In this document: positions 48,797-57,981 of the stretch, piece by piece
Layout: each line of letters starts with the position of its first letter
Numbering within the stretch: the first letter of the stretch is position 1
From: DASRDS01 sp035570055
Lineage (GTDB): Bacteria; Gemmatimonadota; Gemmatimonadetes; Gemmatimonadales; Gemmatimonadaceae
Direction: 5' to 3'
Length of the DNA stretch: 64,000 nucleotides
Assembly: GCA_035570055.1 (NCBI GenBank)
Contig: DATMLM010000073.1
Span: 1-64,000, forward strand
Notes under the pieces: model-generated
What the model was told of the DNA's origin: nothing
The model's input: the letters and a program-made list of their open reading frames with translations, nothing else
Databases searched by the model: none
Translations under genes and position numbers: made by a program

Positions 48797-49683
48797 TGAG
48801 CGATCCGCTCGGGGATGGTAATGAGAACCTGAGCGCCAGGAAAATACGGCAATCCCACGCACAAGGGCGTGTCCTCGTCCCACGATGGCACAATCGCGAT
48901 CCGGGCGGTCCCGCTCCGAATAGACAGCTTGCCGGACCATTTGCCAAGGAAATTGCGCGTATTTGCCAGACCCTGCCCGCGCCCGCGGTCCCGAAAGCGG
49001 CTCACGCCCTGAATGACGGCTTCCTCGAGCGCCATTCCGTCGTCCCACCGATCACCAGACGCTGGAGTTTGACGTCCGGGCAGGCTCTCGAGGGAGCGCC
49101 GGAACCCTAGGCCACCGTCCGACACGGCGATCTGCACGACCCGGCGACCGAGCCGCTTTTTCCATTGATACGTCTGGACCGCGACCCAGCCGCTGGTCCC
49201 CGCGTGTTCGACGACGTTCTGGCACACCTCGGAAAGCGTCACGACAAACCGCATCGTCGCGGAGCTATCGATGTTCAACTCCGCCAGAATCTTTTGAGCC
49301 CGCTCCTTGATGCGCTCGACGACGTCGTGCACGTCACCACTCTTCGTGACTTCCGTGATCTCCAGGAGCACGTGCGACTCCCCACCCGGCCGCAGCTTGG
49401 GAAACGGCCCGCGGATGTCATACAGCGACTCCGCGTGCGAGAAGAAGCCGGTGCGCGCCCAGTATGATAGGGTCTCGTCGGCCTCTGGTGGAACGAACGC
49501 GGGCGTCGTGGTCCGGGTTTGGGCCACGGTCAGCAGCGCCGTGAGCCCATAGGGGGTCGCCCAGCGCGTATGGCGGGCGTCGAGGAGAACCTTGTCGTCG
49601 GGCGCACTCTGGGAAAGCGCCTGAAATACTTGCTCGAAAGACGCGTCGTCGAGGGAGAGCGGCAACGAGATGATCTGCGTCAC
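48793..49683 (-). CDS. STAS-ATPase (anti-sigma/histidine-kinase-like) protein
   Basis: A 296-residue protein with an N-terminal STAS-like domain (about residues 1-90) and a GHKL ATPase domain (about 120-290): N-box S-E-V-C-Q-N-V-V-E-H (residues 151-160), G1 box D189-G-G-L-G-F and G2-type G-R-G-Q-G-L-A-N-T near 234-242. There is no His-phosphotransfer helix, so it is of the serine-kinase anti-sigma type rather than a two-component kinase. GTG 49683 overlaps the PfkB kinase gene by GTGA. The sigma factor or target is not in the window. Confidence 0.75.
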   Translation of the reverse strand: MTQIISLPLSLDDASFEQVFQALSQSAPDDKVLLDARHTRWATPYGLTALLTVAQTRTTTPAFVPPEADETLSYWARTGFFSHAESLYDIRGPFPKLRPGGESHVLLEITEVTKSGDVHDVVERIKERAQKILAELNIDSSATMRFVVTLSEVCQNVVEHAGTSGWVAVQTYQWKKRLGRRVVQIAVSDGGLGFRRSLESLPGRQTPASGDRWDDGMALEEAVIQGVSRFRDRGRGQGLANTRNFLGKWSGKLSIRSGTARIAIVPSWDEDTPLCVGLPYFPGAQVLITIPERIAQ

Positions 49684-50636
49684 GTCGGGCTCAGCTCTCC
49701 TCGCAAGTGGTGGGCAAGACCCGCGGCACCCCGATGACCAACATTGCGCGCCGCGGCCACGTGCGCCGCGCGCATGGCGTCGCCAAACTTATCACCGGCG
49801 AGCAGCCGCGAGAAATAGGTGGCGCCCCACACGTCGCCGCATCCGGTCGGATCGCCGTCCGGATGGGCGGGCACAGCCGGGACGAGCGCCGTTCGTGCCG
49901 GTCCGAGGCGGGGCTCCTGTCCGACCCAGTCGATTCCGCCCTCGAACCCGGGCGCCGAGAAATACACGGCGCCCCGGCTCCCGAGCGTGACCACCAGGCA
50001 CCGGACACCCTCGGCGAGCGCCGTCGCGGCGAGTGCCATGGGGTCGGGCGCCATGAGCGCCATCTCATCTTCATTCACCTGCAAGAGGTCCGCGCAGCGG
50101 CACCAGGCGCCGACGTTCGCGAGCGGTCTGGGGGTCCTCAACCCATCCGGCTCAATGCCCAACAGCAGCGAATGCAGATCCAAATAGATCGGTCCACGAT
50201 AGTGCTGCCGAATGAGCTGCGCGGTCTCGAGATCGAGCTCGTTGCCAGCAATCATATTGATGTACAGCGCGTCCAGACCGTTCAGCAGGGGCTTGAGCCC
50301 GAGCCAAGACCAGCCGGGGATGCCGCCCTTGAGCCGCTCACTCCGCCGCTCCGAGCTCGAGTACCGCATCTCGACGCGATTGTTCGGGTACGGCACCTCA
50401 ATGGGCGCCGCGTCGGACGCGAGTCGCCGAAACCCCCGGAGAAAGTCGCGAGCCCGTGGCGCCAGATCCGCCCCGACTCGCACCAATGGCACGAATTCCC
50501 AGTCTGCCGGCAGGGCTGCGTCGAACGCCCCCAGCGCATAGGTGATGCCGCCCCACTCTTCGACGGGCAGATGTCGGGGATCGCGCCCGTGAATGATGTC
50601 CCAGACGAACGTCCCGATGACGCCAACCCTGCGCAT
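49680..50636 (-). CDS. PfkB-family sugar/nucleoside kinase
   Basis: A 318-residue kinase. The N-terminal 'V-G-V-I-G-T-F-V-W-D' replaces the usual V-x-G-x-x-x-x-D start, and near the C-terminus 'D-P-T-G-C-G-D-V-W-G-A' is the anion-hole motif with the catalytic Asp. PfkB proteins phosphorylate sugars or nucleosides; the substrate cannot be read from sequence. ATG 50636 is 2 bases from the stop of the ROK gene. Confidence 0.85.
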   Translation of the reverse strand: MRRVGVIGTFVWDIIHGRDPRHLPVEEWGGITYALGAFDAALPADWEFVPLVRVGADLAPRARDFLRGFRRLASDAAPIEVPYPNNRVEMRYSSSERRSERLKGGIPGWSWLGLKPLLNGLDALYINMIAGNELDLETAQLIRQHYRGPIYLDLHSLLLGIEPDGLRTPRPLANVGAWCRCADLLQVNEDEMALMAPDPMALAATALAEGVRCLVVTLGSRGAVYFSAPGFEGGIDWVGQEPRLGPARTALVPAVPAHPDGDPTGCGDVWGATYFSRLLAGDKFGDAMRAAHVAAARNVGHRGAAGLAHHLRGELSPT

Positions 50637-50638
50637 GG

Positions 50639-51622
50639 CTAGATGCCGCCCAACGCCTGCATCTTGAACGTCGCGACCGCGCCCACGACCCCGGCCGAGC
50701 CGCCGAGTATACCGGGGAGAATGCGACAGGCATCGACCGCCGGTCTGAACGCCCGCCGCTTGACCTCTGCTCGGAGCGGCTCGAACAACGCGTCGCCGGC
50801 CTCGGTGACACCGCCGGCCAGCACGACCACGTCCGGATTGACGATGTTGAGCAGATTCGCCAGCCCGGTGCCCAGAAACCGCGCGGTGTCTCGGACAACC
50901 TGACGCGCCGTCTCGTCGCCGCGCAGCGCCGCATCGTACACGGTCCGCGCGGTGATCTTCTGCAGATCCCCGCCAACCATGCGCGGCAGCATGGAGTCCT
51001 CGTCCCCGTCCAACGCCTCGCGCGCCCGCTCCGCTATAGCGGGACCCGAAGCGTACGCCTCGAGACAACCATAGTTGCCGCATTTGCAGCGACGCCCGGT
51101 CGAATCGATCGTCGTATGCCCGATCTCGCCGGCGACAGACGAGGAGCCGTGATAGAGGTCGCCGTTCAAGATCAACCCGCCGCCGATGCCGGTGCCGATG
51201 GTGAGCCCGACGACATTGCGGCCACCGCGCGCGGCGCCGCACCACCACTCGCCCACGGTGGCGCAGTTCGCGTCGTTGTCCAACGTCGCTGGCAGATTGA
51301 CCGCGGTCGCGATGCGGTCGCGAAGAGGGAAGTTGTGCCAGCCGAGGTTGGGAGCGACGATGACAATGCCCTTCTCGCGGTCGAGCGGCCCGGGCGCGCC
51401 CATGCCGACGCCGAGGAAGTCCGACCGCGCGGCGCCGGTATCGCGCATGACCTCGGCGATCACGTCCTCGATCGTTTCGACGATGCGGTCGGCGACCGCG
51501 ACGTCTCCCAGATCGGCGCGCGTGAGCCGCGAGCTGAACGCCAGCACCGCGCTTCCGTCGGTTGGGAGCGCACCCGCGGCGATGTTGGTCCCGCCCAGGT
51601 CGATTCCAATGATGTATTTCAT
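50639..51622 (-). CDS. ROK family glucokinase-like sugar kinase
   Basis: A 327-residue protein with the ATP loop 'G-I-D-L-G-G-T-N-I' at the N-terminus, catalytic 'L-D-N-D-A-N-C-A', phosphate-2 motif 'I-G-T-G-I-G-G-G' and the ROK zinc motif C-K-C-G-N-Y-G-C-L-E-A-Y. There is no DNA-binding domain, so it is a kinase, probably of glucose or a related hexose. ATG 51622 overlaps the glycosyltransferase gene by ATGA. Confidence 0.9.
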   Translation of the reverse strand: MKYIIGIDLGGTNIAAGALPTDGSAVLAFSSRLTRADLGDVAVADRIVETIEDVIAEVMRDTGAARSDFLGVGMGAPGPLDREKGIVIVAPNLGWHNFPLRDRIATAVNLPATLDNDANCATVGEWWCGAARGGRNVVGLTIGTGIGGGLILNGDLYHGSSSVAGEIGHTTIDSTGRRCKCGNYGCLEAYASGPAIAERAREALDGDEDSMLPRMVGGDLQKITARTVYDAALRGDETARQVVRDTARFLGTGLANLLNIVNPDVVVLAGGVTEAGDALFEPLRAEVKRRAFRPAVDACRILPGILGGSAGVVGAVATFKMQALGGI

Positions 51623-52518
51623 TGAATCGCGGCCTCTACGTCGTCCACCGTGATCAGAGTCAGACACCGATAGCGATCAACCGCGAGCGGGCAGTCGTTC
51701 TTGGTGCACGGGACGCAATCGAGCTCCGGATGCCGGAGCATCCGGTGGCTTGCACCAAGCGGCCCGGTCACCGCCGGGTCCCCAGCGCCCCAGAGCGACA
51801 CGGTCGGCGTACCGACCGCGCCCGCCAGGTGGAGAGGGCCCGTGTCGTTCGTCACCAGCAAGTCACAGGATGCGATGCCAGTCGCGAGCTGCGCCAGGTC
51901 GGTTTGGCCGCCGAGGTCGACGGCCACGTCCCCGGCCACCCGAGCCGTGAGCTCCCGCTCGGCCGGGCCTCCAAACACCACGACCCGGTCGCCCCGCTTC
52001 GCCAGCCGGCGGACCAGCTCGGCGAACCGGTCCGGCTCCCAGCGCCGGCTGCGAGCGTTCCCGCCCGGGAAGACGCCCACGACGCGGCCTTCGTGCTTCG
52101 GCCTCGGGATGTCCAGCCGGGGGATGGCGGCCCCTGCGGCTCCCACGAGCGCCATGTACTGCTTTGCCCGGTGGACGCCCACAAACGACTTCGCCGGTAC
52201 CGCGTCGGTCAGAAGCAGCCGGCGGCCATCGGTGTCCGTGCCCCGGCGTGCAGCCACCCCGCCGAGCGCGAAGATGAGCGCCGACGAAAACGATGGCGGC
52301 AACAACACGCCTTTCTCATAGCGCGCCGCGCGCAGCGCTCGCGCCGCGGCGATGGTGCCGCTCATTGGAATAATTCGTCCGCCGAGCCCGGCCAGCTGGA
52401 GTAACGGGGCCAGACTGTCACGCACGAGCACGTCGGCGTCTGCCGCGCGGAGCGCAGGCAGCGCCAGGACCACGTCGCCGAGGTGATTTGGGGCTCGAAC
52501 AATGACCCTTGCGGTCAT
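51619..52518 (-). CDS. Glycosyltransferase family 9 (heptosyltransferase-like)
   Basis: A 299-residue enzyme with N-terminal 'R-A-P-N-H-L-G-D-V-V-L-A-L-P-A-L', the donor-site 'F-P-G-G-N-A-R-S-R-R-W', 'T-N-D-T-G-P-L-H-L-A' and a Cys cluster near the C-terminus (C-V-P-C-T-K-N-D-C-P). This is the GT9 pattern of LPS-core heptosyltransferases. ATG 52518 overlaps lepA by ATGA. No other LPS genes are adjacent. Confidence 0.88.
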   Translation of the reverse strand: MTARVIVRAPNHLGDVVLALPALRAADADVLVRDSLAPLLQLAGLGGRIIPMSGTIAAARALRAARYEKGVLLPPSFSSALIFALGGVAARRGTDTDGRRLLLTDAVPAKSFVGVHRAKQYMALVGAAGAAIPRLDIPRPKHEGRVVGVFPGGNARSRRWEPDRFAELVRRLAKRGDRVVVFGGPAERELTARVAGDVAVDLGGQTDLAQLATGIASCDLLVTNDTGPLHLAGAVGTPTVSLWGAGDPAVTGPLGASHRMLRHPELDCVPCTKNDCPLAVDRYRCLTLITVDDVEAAIQ

Positions 52519-54296
52519 TCGACCTGCAGGACGGCGAGAAACGCCTCCTGCGGGATCTCCACGGTGCCCACCTGCTTCATGCGCTTCTTCCCTTCTTTCT
52601 GCTTCTCCAGCAGCTTGCGCTTCCGCGTGATATCGCCGCCATAACACTTGGCGAGCACGTTCTTTCGCAGCGCCTTCACCGTCGTTCTCGCGATGATCTT
52701 GCTCCCGATCGCGGCTTGAATAATGACTTCGAAGAGCTGCTGCGGAATGAGCTCTTTGAGCTTGTCCGCGACCTTTCGGCCCCACTCGTACGCCTTGTCC
52801 CGGTGAATGATCACCGAGAACGCATCGACCGGATCGCCGTTGATCAACATGTCGAGCTTGACGAGATGGCTGGCCCGATACTCCAGCATCTCATAGTCCA
52901 AACTCGCATACCCTCGTGAGATCGTTTTCAGACGATCGTAAAAGTCCAGAATAATTTCGGCCAGCGGGAACTCGAAGTCGAACTCGACGCGCTGGGCATC
53001 GATGTACGACATCGTGATGTACACGCCGCGGCGCTCTTGCCCGAGCGCCATGATCGGCCCGATGTACTCGCTGGGCGCGACGATGCGGGCTTTCACAAAG
53101 GGCTCTTCGACCGAGGTGATCTCCGACGGCGGCGGCAGCTTCGATGGATTCTCGAGCAGCATCATGTCGCCGTTGCCGAGGTGCACGCGGTACTCGACGT
53201 TCGGCACCGTGGTGACGAGATCGAGATTGAACTCCCGCTCCAGCCGCTCCTGCACGATCTCCATGTGCAGCAGCCCGAGAAACCCGGCGCGAAACCCGAA
53301 TCCGAGCGCCGTGGACGTCTCCGGCTCATAGTTGAGCGACGCGTCGTTCAGCTGTAGCTTGTCGAGCGCATCGCGCAAGTTCTCGTACTGGGCCGTGTCG
53401 GTCGGATACAATCCGGCGAACACCATCGATCGCACTTCCTGATATCCAGGAAGCTTCTCGACCGCCGGCTGGGTGGCATCAAACACCGTGTCGCCCACAC
53501 GGGTCTCTTTCACGTGACGCACGTTGGCGACGACATACCCCACTTCGCCGAGCGACAGCTGTTCGGCCGGGACCTGTCGCAGCTGGTTATAACCAACTTC
53601 GGTGACGACGTACTTATCGTCGCTCGCGCCAAAGCGAATCGTCATGCCCTGACGCACCGCGCCATCGACGACCCGCACACTCGGAATGGCGCCGCGATAC
53701 CGGTCGTAGTACGAATCAAAAATCAACGCCCGCAGCGGCGCATCAGGATCTCCCTCGGGTGGCGGCACTCGGGCGATCAGCGCGTCGAGCAACTCCGGAA
53801 TACCAATGCCTTCTTTCGCGCTGACCATCAGCACCTCCTCGGCCGAGACACCGAGAAGATCCATGACCTCTTGTCGCCGGCGCTCCGGTTCGGCCGCCGG
53901 CAAGTCGATCTTGTTCAGAACCGGAACGATCGTGAGACCGGCATCGAGCGCCAGGAACAGATTGGACAACGTCTGGGCCTGAATGCCTTGCGACGCGTCC
54001 ACGACGAGAATGGCGCCCTCGCACGCGGCGAGGGAGCGGGAGACTTCGTACGTGAAGTCGACGTGCCCCGGCGTATCGATCAAGTTCAATTCGTACGACT
54101 GATACGTCATCCGCACGGCGTTGAGCTTGATCGTGATGCCCCGCTCCCGCTCGAGATCGAGCGTGTCGAGCACTTGATCCTTCATTTCCCGCTTCCCCAA
54201 CGTGCCCGTGGCCTCGATCAGCCGGTCGGCAAGGGTCGACTTGCCATGATCGATATGGGCGACGATGCAGAAGTTCCGGATGTGCTCGAGCTTCAT
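52515..54296 (-). CDS. lepA: Elongation factor 4 (LepA)
   Basis: A 593-residue translational GTPase. G1 'A-H-I-D-H-G-K-S-T-L', G3 'D-T-P-G-H-V-D-F', G4 'N-K-I-D' and the unique C-terminal LepA domain are all present, and length is normal. LepA back-translocates ribosomes under stress. It overlaps both neighbours by ATGA, second in the long minus-strand operon. Confidence 0.97.
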   Translation of the reverse strand: MKLEHIRNFCIVAHIDHGKSTLADRLIEATGTLGKREMKDQVLDTLDLERERGITIKLNAVRMTYQSYELNLIDTPGHVDFTYEVSRSLAACEGAILVVDASQGIQAQTLSNLFLALDAGLTIVPVLNKIDLPAAEPERRRQEVMDLLGVSAEEVLMVSAKEGIGIPELLDALIARVPPPEGDPDAPLRALIFDSYYDRYRGAIPSVRVVDGAVRQGMTIRFGASDDKYVVTEVGYNQLRQVPAEQLSLGEVGYVVANVRHVKETRVGDTVFDATQPAVEKLPGYQEVRSMVFAGLYPTDTAQYENLRDALDKLQLNDASLNYEPETSTALGFGFRAGFLGLLHMEIVQERLEREFNLDLVTTVPNVEYRVHLGNGDMMLLENPSKLPPPSEITSVEEPFVKARIVAPSEYIGPIMALGQERRGVYITMSYIDAQRVEFDFEFPLAEIILDFYDRLKTISRGYASLDYEMLEYRASHLVKLDMLINGDPVDAFSVIIHRDKAYEWGRKVADKLKELIPQQLFEVIIQAAIGSKIIARTTVKALRKNVLAKCYGGDITRKRKLLEKQKEGKKRMKQVGTVEIPQEAFLAVLQVE

Positions 54297-55123
54297 GCCG
54301 GAAATATACCGGCGTCCAACGCTCCGAAGTGGGTGAGTGTGAGATCACCTTTCGCCAGGCGAGCCTTCACGCTGGGGCTCACCAGCGCCGCGAGCTCGCG
54401 CTCGCGCTCCCACGTGTACGAGTCGAGCGCCGCGATCGCCGGCTCGTCGTACCCCGCGTGCACCATGAACTCCGTCACGCCGGGCTGAATGTCGTCGAGT
54501 CGCTCCAGCACGCCCTGCTCGTACTCCCGCGCGCCGCTCATGCCGTAGCCCGTGAAATGATCGGCGAAGCGCGGATGGTTGGACCGGCGCCAAAGCGAGG
54601 CAACGCCGAGCAGCGTGAACGGAAACATGGCTCGGATGATCTGCTGGCGCCTGGGCACCCGCGGCGAGCGCAGCCACGGAACGCCCTCTTTGCGCGCCAC
54701 AGCCAGCACGCTCGCCCAGATGCCCGGCAAGGCGTGCAGGTGCCAGTGGCTGTCGAGGTGCGTCACGGGCCTCCCCGCCGAGCGTAACAGCTCCAGCTGC
54801 GCGCGGCACTCGGCCGCGACATCGTCAGGATCGATCCGAAGGCCAAGTGCCCACAGGGAAAGGCCCGCTGCGCCGGCGAACTGGCCGGTTTTGGGGTTGA
54901 CCAACGTGCGCGCTGCGGTGAGCGGCCGCCCGAGACCCAAGTTCAAGTGCAAACCGATGTCGATCGACGAGTCGCGGAGTCGCGCCCGCGCGTCCTCCCA
55001 CCCCGGCGTCGTGACCATGACCGACGTCGACGTAATGACGCCGGCCGCATGCCCGTCGAGGATGCCACGGCTGACGGCCGGGGTGAGACCGAAGTCGTCG
55101 GAGTTGATCACCAGATAGCGCAC
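54293..55123 (-). CDS. YdjC/ChbG-HpnK family carbohydrate deacetylase
   Basis: A 276-residue enzyme with N-terminal 'I-N-S-D-D-F-G' and 'H-L-D-S-H-W-H-L-H' supplying the metal-binding Asp and His residues of the YdjC fold. Members remove acetyl groups from chito-oligosaccharides or lipid-linked amino sugars. GTG 55123 is the first gene of the minus-strand operon. CAATTT lies 8 bases upstream and could be a -10 box for a leaderless transcript. Confidence 0.88.
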   Translation of the reverse strand: MRYLVINSDDFGLTPAVSRGILDGHAAGVITSTSVMVTTPGWEDARARLRDSSIDIGLHLNLGLGRPLTAARTLVNPKTGQFAGAAGLSLWALGLRIDPDDVAAECRAQLELLRSAGRPVTHLDSHWHLHALPGIWASVLAVARKEGVPWLRSPRVPRRQQIIRAMFPFTLLGVASLWRRSNHPRFADHFTGYGMSGAREYEQGVLERLDDIQPGVTEFMVHAGYDEPAIAALDSYTWERERELAALVSPSVKARLAKGDLTLTHFGALDAGIFPA

Positions 55124-55134
55124 GACGAGAAAAA

Positions 55135-55163
55135 TTGACCCCTTTCCGGCGCGCGTCTACCTT
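55135..55163 (+). promoter_or_regulatory. Promoter of the DUF58-mfd operon
   Basis: TTGACC (55135-55140), an exact 17-base spacer and TACCTT (55158-55163) lie in the 53-base gap between the divergent starts 55123 and 55177. The ATG follows 13 bases after the -10, giving a leader of only a few bases. No Shine-Dalgarno sequence is visible. Confidence 0.5.
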
Positions 55164-55176
55164 TCTCCGACTCGTG

Positions 55177-56079
55177 ATGGAAAGCGCGCGATCCGATCGG
55201 GCCGATCTGTTCGACCCCGCGGTACTGGCCTCGATGGGACACATCGAGATCGTGGCGCGTTGGATCGTTGATGGCTTTTTGTCCGGCCTGCATCGCTCGC
55301 CGCGGAAGGGATTCTCCGTCGAGTTCGCCGAGTATCGTCCGTATCAGCCGGGTGATGACCTCCGCTACGTGGACTGGCGGATCGTCGCGCGCGCCGACCG
55401 GTGGGTCGTCAAGCAGTTCGAGGAAGAGACCAACCTTCGCGCCGCGCTCGTGCTCGACGTCAGCCGATCCATGGTCTGGCGGGGCGCGCCCCAGCGCCTC
55501 ACGAAGCTCGCGTACGCCGAGCGGCTGGTGGCGGCGCTCGCGCTCTTGTTCCTGCGCCAACGCGATGCGGTCGGACTCGTCCGCTTTGACGACGCCGTCC
55601 GCACCGCGGTCGCTCCCCGCGCGCGGACGACGCAATGGCGCCGCATCATTGCGGCGCTCGATGGTCCTGGTGCGGGACGCGCGTCGAATGCCGCCGAGGG
55701 CCTGGCCCATGCCGCACGGATGGTGCGGCGGCCAGGCATGATTATTCTGGTTTCTGATCTCCTCACCGATATCGAGCCGGTGGATCGGGCGGTGCGGGCG
55801 TTATCGGTTGCCGGGCACGACGTGACCGTCCTGCACATCATGGATCCGGCTGAGCGGGAGCTCGCCGCCGCGGGCGACGCCGTCTTCGTGGACCCGGAGA
55901 CGGACTTGGCCGTGCCGGCGACGGTCGCCGACGTTCGCGACGCGTACCGCGAGACGGTCGACGCGGCCATCGCCGAGTGGCGCGACACCTTCGCGCGCAC
56001 GGGCACGCGCTATGAGACCGTATTCACCGATGTGCCATTTGGCCTCCCACTGCGGCGCGCATTCGCGGCCCGCCAGTGA
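55177..56079 (+). CDS. DUF58 domain protein
   Basis: A 300-residue protein. The DUF58 core is clear in 'A-E-Y-R-P-Y-Q-P-G-D-D-L-R-Y-V-D-W-R-I' near residue 50, and 'L-D-V-S-R-S-M' near 95 begins a vWA-like region with an (incomplete) metal-ion site. DUF58 proteins work with MoxR ATPases and BatA-type proteins, like the one that follows. ATG 55177 was chosen as the promoter overlaps the upstream TTG 55135. Confidence 0.85.
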   Translation: MESARSDRADLFDPAVLASMGHIEIVARWIVDGFLSGLHRSPRKGFSVEFAEYRPYQPGDDLRYVDWRIVARADRWVVKQFEEETNLRAALVLDVSRSMVWRGAPQRLTKLAYAERLVAALALLFLRQRDAVGLVRFDDAVRTAVAPRARTTQWRRIIAALDGPGAGRASNAAEGLAHAARMVRRPGMIILVSDLLTDIEPVDRAVRALSVAGHDVTVLHIMDPAERELAAAGDAVFVDPETDLAVPATVADVRDAYRETVDAAIAEWRDTFARTGTRYETVFTDVPFGLPLRRAFAARQ

Positions 56080-57980
56080 GCTTTCTATCTCCTTTATTGT
56101 TGGTTCTCGGCGCGGGCGCGATCGTGCCGCTGTTGCTGCATCTCATGCGGCGGCGCACTGGCGTTCGCATCGAATTTCCGGCCGCGCGATACCTGGTCCG
56201 CGCCGAACAGGAGCATAGCCGCCAGCTCAAGTTGCGCCATCTCCTGCTGATGCTGCTGCGAGTCCTCGCGATCACGTGCATTGCGCTCGCCGCGGCCCGG
56301 CCAGTCAGTCGGCTCATTCCCCAAGGCGGCGCGCACGCACCCGCCGCCGTCGCGATCGTGCTCGACAACTCGCTCAGCGCATCGGCTATCGTCGGTGGTC
56401 GGTCGGTGCTGGACGGACTCAAGGACGGCGCCGCGACAGCCATCAGTCGACTCTCGGGATCCGACCGGGCCTGGCTCATCACGGCGGACGGTGCAGTGCA
56501 GGGAGGGACTCCCGCATCGGTGCGAGCCGCGCTGGCGCGAGTCAAGGCGCTCGGCGGCGCCGGAGATCCACCAGCCGCGGTTGCTCGGGCCGCATCGCTC
56601 GTGAGCAATGCCGCCCGGACCACGGCCGGCGACGCGGTCGTCGGCGTGTTGACCGACGGCCAGGCAACCACGTGGGGCAATACCGGCCCGGGCGTCGACG
56701 CCGGCGCCGCGCGCGTGATCGTGCTCGTTCCCTCTCTTCCGCCACCGCCAAATCACGCCGTCACCGATGTCGAGGCACGCCCCGACCGGTGGACGCCTCG
56801 CGGCGAGGTGGCGGTGCGATTCAGCGGCGTCGCTGATTCCGCGACGTATCGCATCGATCTCGGGACCCGCACGCTGGCGCGAGGCACCGTTTCGTCTGAC
56901 GCCGCCGTTTCGGTGCACGCGGCGCCTCCCGAGCGGGGATGGGTCGGTGGGAGTGTCGAGCTCGAGCCCGATGAGTTGCGCGCCGACGACATTCGACACT
57001 TCGCGGTCTGGATCGGACCACCGCCGGCGATCGCGATCGACTCCGGCGTCGGTCCATTCGCCACTGGGGCGCTCGCCACGTTGACGTCGACGAGCCGCGC
57101 GATTCCGGATAAGAATGGGGTAGCGATCGTGCCCGCGGACCGGCTCACCACTCTCCCGGCGGTCATCATCGCGCCAGCTGATCCCGTGCGCCTCGGCGCC
57201 GCCAATCGCGCGTTGGAGCGCGCCGGCATACCGTGGCGATTCGGGGCGCTTCGCGCGGGTGCCGCCGAGCGTGTCGATGGCATCGTCGTCGGAGGCGATA
57301 CCGCGCGCGCGGATGCCGATGTGTCTGTCAGTCAGCGGTATCCGCTCGTCGCGCATGGCGTATCCGCGAGCGATACGCTGGCGCGGGCTGGAGGAGCGCC
57401 ATGGGTTGTTGCCGGAAGCGGATACGTCCTCATTGCGTCCGCGCTCGATCCGGCGGCGACCTCATTTCCGGTGCGGGCTTCGTTCGTGCCCTGGCTCGAT
57501 GCCGTCCTGAGCCAGCGCCTCGGCTCGAGCGCCGGCGGCGCGATCATTCACGCGGTTCCCGGCGCCGCTGTCCCGCGGCCGGACTGGGCCGATGAGTTGG
57601 AGGCGCCCGACGGAACGCGTCGTGCGCTCGTGGGTGCGACGATCGCACTGCCGGCAACGGCCGGCGTGTACTTCCTGAGGCGCGGCGGCGCGCGGGCTGG
57701 CGCCGTCGTCGCGGATGCCGAGGCTCGCGAGTCGGATCTCCGGCGCCTCACCGCTGCCGCGTTGTCCGGCCGGTTCAAGGCGACTGGCGGGGCGCGCATG
57801 TACACCGACCGCTCGGCGTGGACCGACGCCGTTTTCGCCGGCAACGGATCGCGCTCGGTTCTGGCGCCCCTCCTCGCGCTCGCGCTGTTGGCGCTCATCA
57901 CGGAGTCGGCTCTGACTCGACGGTGGTCGCAACCCGAACGCGGCGCGGAGGGCCGCCGGGTGGCTCAGCGGGCGGCTTAA
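56076..57980 (+). CDS. BatA-like membrane protein with vWA-type domain
   Basis: A 634-residue protein. The N-terminal BatA segment (about residues 1-80; 'P-L-L-L-H-L-M-R-R-R' and 'R-H-L-L-L-M-L-L-R') has two helices. A vWA-like domain follows near 90-210 ('I-V-L-D-N-S-L-S-A-S'), then beta-rich regions and a final helix near 605-622. The gene overlaps the DUF58 gene by GTGA. With it, this suggests an envelope aerotolerance-type (Bat) complex, though no MoxR gene is visible. Confidence 0.8.
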   Translation: MSFLSPLLLVLGAGAIVPLLLHLMRRRTGVRIEFPAARYLVRAEQEHSRQLKLRHLLLMLLRVLAITCIALAAARPVSRLIPQGGAHAPAAVAIVLDNSLSASAIVGGRSVLDGLKDGAATAISRLSGSDRAWLITADGAVQGGTPASVRAALARVKALGGAGDPPAAVARAASLVSNAARTTAGDAVVGVLTDGQATTWGNTGPGVDAGAARVIVLVPSLPPPPNHAVTDVEARPDRWTPRGEVAVRFSGVADSATYRIDLGTRTLARGTVSSDAAVSVHAAPPERGWVGGSVELEPDELRADDIRHFAVWIGPPPAIAIDSGVGPFATGALATLTSTSRAIPDKNGVAIVPADRLTTLPAVIIAPADPVRLGAANRALERAGIPWRFGALRAGAAERVDGIVVGGDTARADADVSVSQRYPLVAHGVSASDTLARAGGAPWVVAGSGYVLIASALDPAATSFPVRASFVPWLDAVLSQRLGSSAGGAIIHAVPGAAVPRPDWADELEAPDGTRRALVGATIALPATAGVYFLRRGGARAGAVVADAEARESDLRRLTAAALSGRFKATGGARMYTDRSAWTDAVFAGNGSRSVLAPLLALALLALITESALTRRWSQPERGAEGRRVAQRAA

Positions 57981-57981
57981 G

